From: Rhodococcus sp. ARC_M6
GTDB lineage: Bacteria > Actinomycetota > Actinomycetes > Mycobacteriales > Mycobacteriaceae
Assembly: GCF_022810305.1 (NCBI RefSeq)
Contig: NZ_JALGQH010000001.1
Location: 1 to 64,000 of the forward strand
Length of the DNA: 64,000 nt
Direction of reading: 5' to 3'
Made by a program: the position numbers and the translations under genes. The number at the start of each line of letters is the position of its first letter. Within the stretch, counting starts at the first letter, position 1. Of this stretch, positions 61,969 to 64,000 are shown one piece after another. The notes under the pieces are model-generated. The model was given only the letters and a program-made list of their open reading frames with translations. It was not told the origin of the DNA and made no database searches.

Positions 61969-62940
61969 TCAGCGGGGGATCGTGTCGGGCATGATCAAGT
62001 CGGGAACCATCAAATCGTCGAAGTCCGGTTCCCCGAGCATCGCGACCAGATCCGGCCGCGCGTTGCGCACCGACCGTGCCGCGTCGACGAACGAGCGCAC
62101 CAACACTGAGTTGTTGTCGGAGTGCCACGCCACGGCGACCTCATTCGGTGCGGCGTCCGCGATCGGCACAACCTTCACTCCCGGATAGGGGATCCAGCGA
62201 GCACACGCCCCCGTCACCACGACGCCGACGCCGGCAGCCACCTTCTGGTACTCCTCGAGCACCGTGGTGGAGCGGGACATCACCTTCGCCGGCACTCCGT
62301 CGCGATGGGCATCGAGTTCCCAGTACGCATTCCACGTCGGGTCGGTGTTGGCCGCTCCGAGAAACGGCTCCTCGATCAGTTCGGCGGCAGCGACCGAGGT
62401 GCGGTCGGCGAGGGGATGGTCGGTGCGGAGCATCACCACGAGGGGTTCGGTGAACAGCGGCTCGAACTCGACGCCCTCCGTCGTGAGCGGACGACGCAGG
62501 AACGCCACATCCACCGAGCGGTCGGCCAATCCGGCTGACGGATCGTCATAGTTGAACTGGCGCATCTCCACTGTCACGCCGGGCTGGCGATCGCGGAAGG
62601 CGGACAGGATCGGCTCGGTCAGCATCAGGGCTGCTCCCTCGAGGAATCCCAGTACCAACCGCTCGTGTTCGCTGCGCTGCGCTGCGCGGGCACGCTCGGC
62701 GGCGGCGTCGAGCGCGGCCAGTATCGCGCTGGTGTCCTCGAGGAACGCGGCACCGGCCGCGGTCAGGGTTATGCTGCGCGTGGTCCGGGTCAGTAGCGCT
62801 ACGCCGAGGGTCCGTTCCAACTGCTTGATCTGCACGCTCAGTGCCTGCTGCGCGATGTGCAGTCCTTGAGCGGCGCGCGTGAAGCTCAACTCTTCTGCCA
62901 CCGCGACGAAGTAGCGTAGTTGACGCGTGTGGAGTTCCAT
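61969..62940 (-). CDS. LysR-family transcriptional regulator
   Basis: 323 residues. N-terminal winged helix-turn-helix FVAVAEELSFTRAAQGLHIA then QQALSVQIKQLERTLGVALL; periplasmic-binding-protein-like effector domain from about residue 90 (LVLGFLEGAALMLTEPIL). ATG at 62940 is preceded by a leaderless -10. No divergent target gene lies within 900 bp, so its regulon is unclear. Confidence 0.9.
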   Translation of the reverse strand: MELHTRQLRYFVAVAEELSFTRAAQGLHIAQQALSVQIKQLERTLGVALLTRTTRSITLTAAGAAFLEDTSAILAALDAAAERARAAQRSEHERLVLGFLEGAALMLTEPILSAFRDRQPGVTVEMRQFNYDDPSAGLADRSVDVAFLRRPLTTEGVEFEPLFTEPLVVMLRTDHPLADRTSVAAAELIEEPFLGAANTDPTWNAYWELDAHRDGVPAKVMSRSTTVLEEYQKVAAGVGVVVTGACARWIPYPGVKVVPIADAAPNEVAVAWHSDNNSVLVRSFVDAARSVRNARPDLVAMLGEPDFDDLMVPDLIMPDTIPR

Positions 62941-62946
62941 AGCGGG

Positions 62947-62952
62947 ATTCTA
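62947..62952 (-). promoter_or_regulatory. -10 element (TAGAAT) of the LysR gene, leaderless
   Basis: On the minus strand TAGAAT ends 6 nt before the ATG at 62940; no ribosome site. Confidence 0.6.
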
Positions 62953-63925
62953 TGTCGGGGTTGTCGGGTGAATGTCATTCCAGGCGGTGGATGGGACTAG
63001 CTTCTGCCGTCCTGCCGGCGATCGGTGTCAACCAGGGCATCCCCAGTGGGCTGGCCGCGATCAACTCCTCTCGATCGCGGTGACGGATAGTCCGGTGTCT
63101 CGCGCACCCTCGCCGGACGTCTCCATGCTTCCGGCCGCCGCGGATCCGGATGATCGCCACTCGTCACTGCACCGAAGTGGTCATCCGATTCCCGGTATGG
63201 GTCCCGTCACCAAACAGGCCGCCTCTGCCCTCGGTGATGTTCTTCTGTGTCTGAAAACTGCTGCACTCCACTCAACTTGACAGACGTCGTCGCGACCCGG
63301 AAATCGGCCAACCGCCGAAGTCTACGATTGTGGGTCCCAGCGTGAAATTCGACGACGTGACAGTCATGGTGTCGGTGTGGCCCGAGGTTCGACGTTACTG
63401 GGTAACTTTGACGGGGGCGCTAATGGTCATACTGTCCATGCAAGATCAAAGTGTCTGGGCAAGAGTCATTTTGGGAAACCTAGCGGTTCGCCCTCTCGTT
63501 CTACGGGATCGAGTGGCTGATCATCGACATGCATTGCAGCTATCTCTGGGCAAACCAAATTGCAATGTCGACGGTTGGGCTCCAGAAGTCGAACTATTCG
63601 AATGATCGGCTGAGAACTCCCGAGGTTGCCGGCATCCGGAACTGCGCTTGTCTGATTCTTAGTTGTAGCGAAAAGAGTTGCACTACAAATAACTTGACAG
63701 TGTTTAACTTGACAATCCGGCTTCGATTTCGCGACTGCATCGACCGCTCGAGACGTCCGGTCCGTATGAGCTATCACAATGCCCGATCGCCTAATTACCG
63801 TAATTTTCGTGATTTGCCCTAATTGCTGATCGATTGCGCTACCTTGAGCCGGATCGATGTAACTGGACGCTCGTCTAGGCGCTCGTTTCAGGGCGGTTGC
63901 CGAGACGCCCCAAAGAAAGGGAATC
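62953..63925. other. About 1 kb without a convincing gene
   Basis: Several short overlapping open frames exist on both strands but none has a ribosome site with coding-like composition. The segment from ~63330 is more AT-rich. AACTTGACA occurs twice in tandem near 63690-63715 and once near 63275; the former may include a -35 element for the gene at the right edge. Confidence 0.4.
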
Positions 63926-64000
63926 ATGATGCAGAGCAACACCCTTCGTGCGGTCGGAGGCCTGAGCGTATTAGCTGTGGCCGCCGGATTCGCGGTCACG
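63926..64000 (+). CDS. 5' end of an exported protein (partial)
   Basis: ATG at 63926 (a second ATG at 63929) with AAAGAAAGGG upstream opens MMQSNTLRAVGGLSVLAVAA and then GFAVT, a typical signal-peptide n- and h-region. The reading frame runs off the right edge, so the mature protein is unknown. Confidence 0.6.
   Translation, partial: MMQSNTLRAVGGLSVLAVAAGFAVT

Noticed and set aside
62972-63280. 102-codon plus-strand ORF after the LysR gene
   Set aside because: Composition is not coding-like, no Shine-Dalgarno, no recognisable domain.

Overview
The window reads as chromosomal DNA of a high-GC actinomycete, most likely a Rhodococcus of the erythropolis/qingshengii group. The evidence is the codon use, the many GTG/TTG starts, leaderless promoters, and two blocks of the actinobacterial cholesterol catabolic pathway with KstR and KstR2 operators. 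No rRNA or tRNA gene was seen.

Region 1 (1-12.8 kb) is a KstR-type steroid ring A/B degradation block. It holds hsd4B and kstD (minus), an FAD dehydrogenase-SDR-VOC operon (plus), a class A flavin monooxygenase (minus), kshA with a small Cys-rich partner (minus), and hsaADCB (plus). KshA (9alpha-hydroxylation) and KstD (delta1-dehydrogenation) open ring B; HsaAB hydroxylate, HsaC cleaves and HsaD hydrolyses ring A. Good KstR boxes sit before kstD, kshA and hsaA. Weaker boxes precede the FAD dehydrogenase operon and, at 21.25 kb, an acetoacetate-decarboxylase-like gene.

Region 2 (12.8-26 kb) is mixed. It has an Abi-alpha/DUF445 pair, and a threonyl-tRNA synthetase without TGS and editing domains behind what looks like a complete threonine attenuator. 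A divergent MarR/MFS pair, a Tat-exported neutral ceramidase, the decarboxylase-like gene, a secreted cupin, a DUF2254 membrane protein, a sulfatase, a His-rich micro-ORF and an apparently frameshifted SRPBCC gene follow.

Region 3 (26-41.6 kb) holds recC-recB-recD in mycobacterial order and a multi-pass membrane protein. Next comes a SAM-IV-like riboswitch in front of an uncharacterised 148-residue protein. A TrpB2-type enzyme, a TetR regulator, an aldo/keto reductase, a HAD phosphatase and an alpha/beta hydrolase complete it. From 41.6 to 43.56 kb is a more AT-rich, gene-poor patch with one UDG-superfamily gene carrying an in-frame 27-bp tandem repeat.

Region 4 (43.5-55 kb) is the KstR2/HIP block for steroid C and D ring degradation: fadD3, an enoyl-CoA hydratase, fadE31, fadE32, fadE33 (minus) and fadE30, ipdF, kstR2, fadA6 (plus), divergent around one perfect KstR2 box. 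A palindromic repeat occurs three times at gene ends in and beside this block.

Region 5 (55-64 kb) has a DUF4333 remnant, a stand-alone CYP102-like P450 with a divergent TetR and duplicated operator-like repeats, a BASS transporter, DUF2277 and DUF1023 genes, and a CitE-like gene fused in frame to a truncated IS6 transposase. A five-unit 21-bp repeat array, a LysR regulator, about 1 kb without a convincing gene, and the 5' end of an exported protein finish the window. All domain and family calls are from reading motifs by eye; no database search was run.
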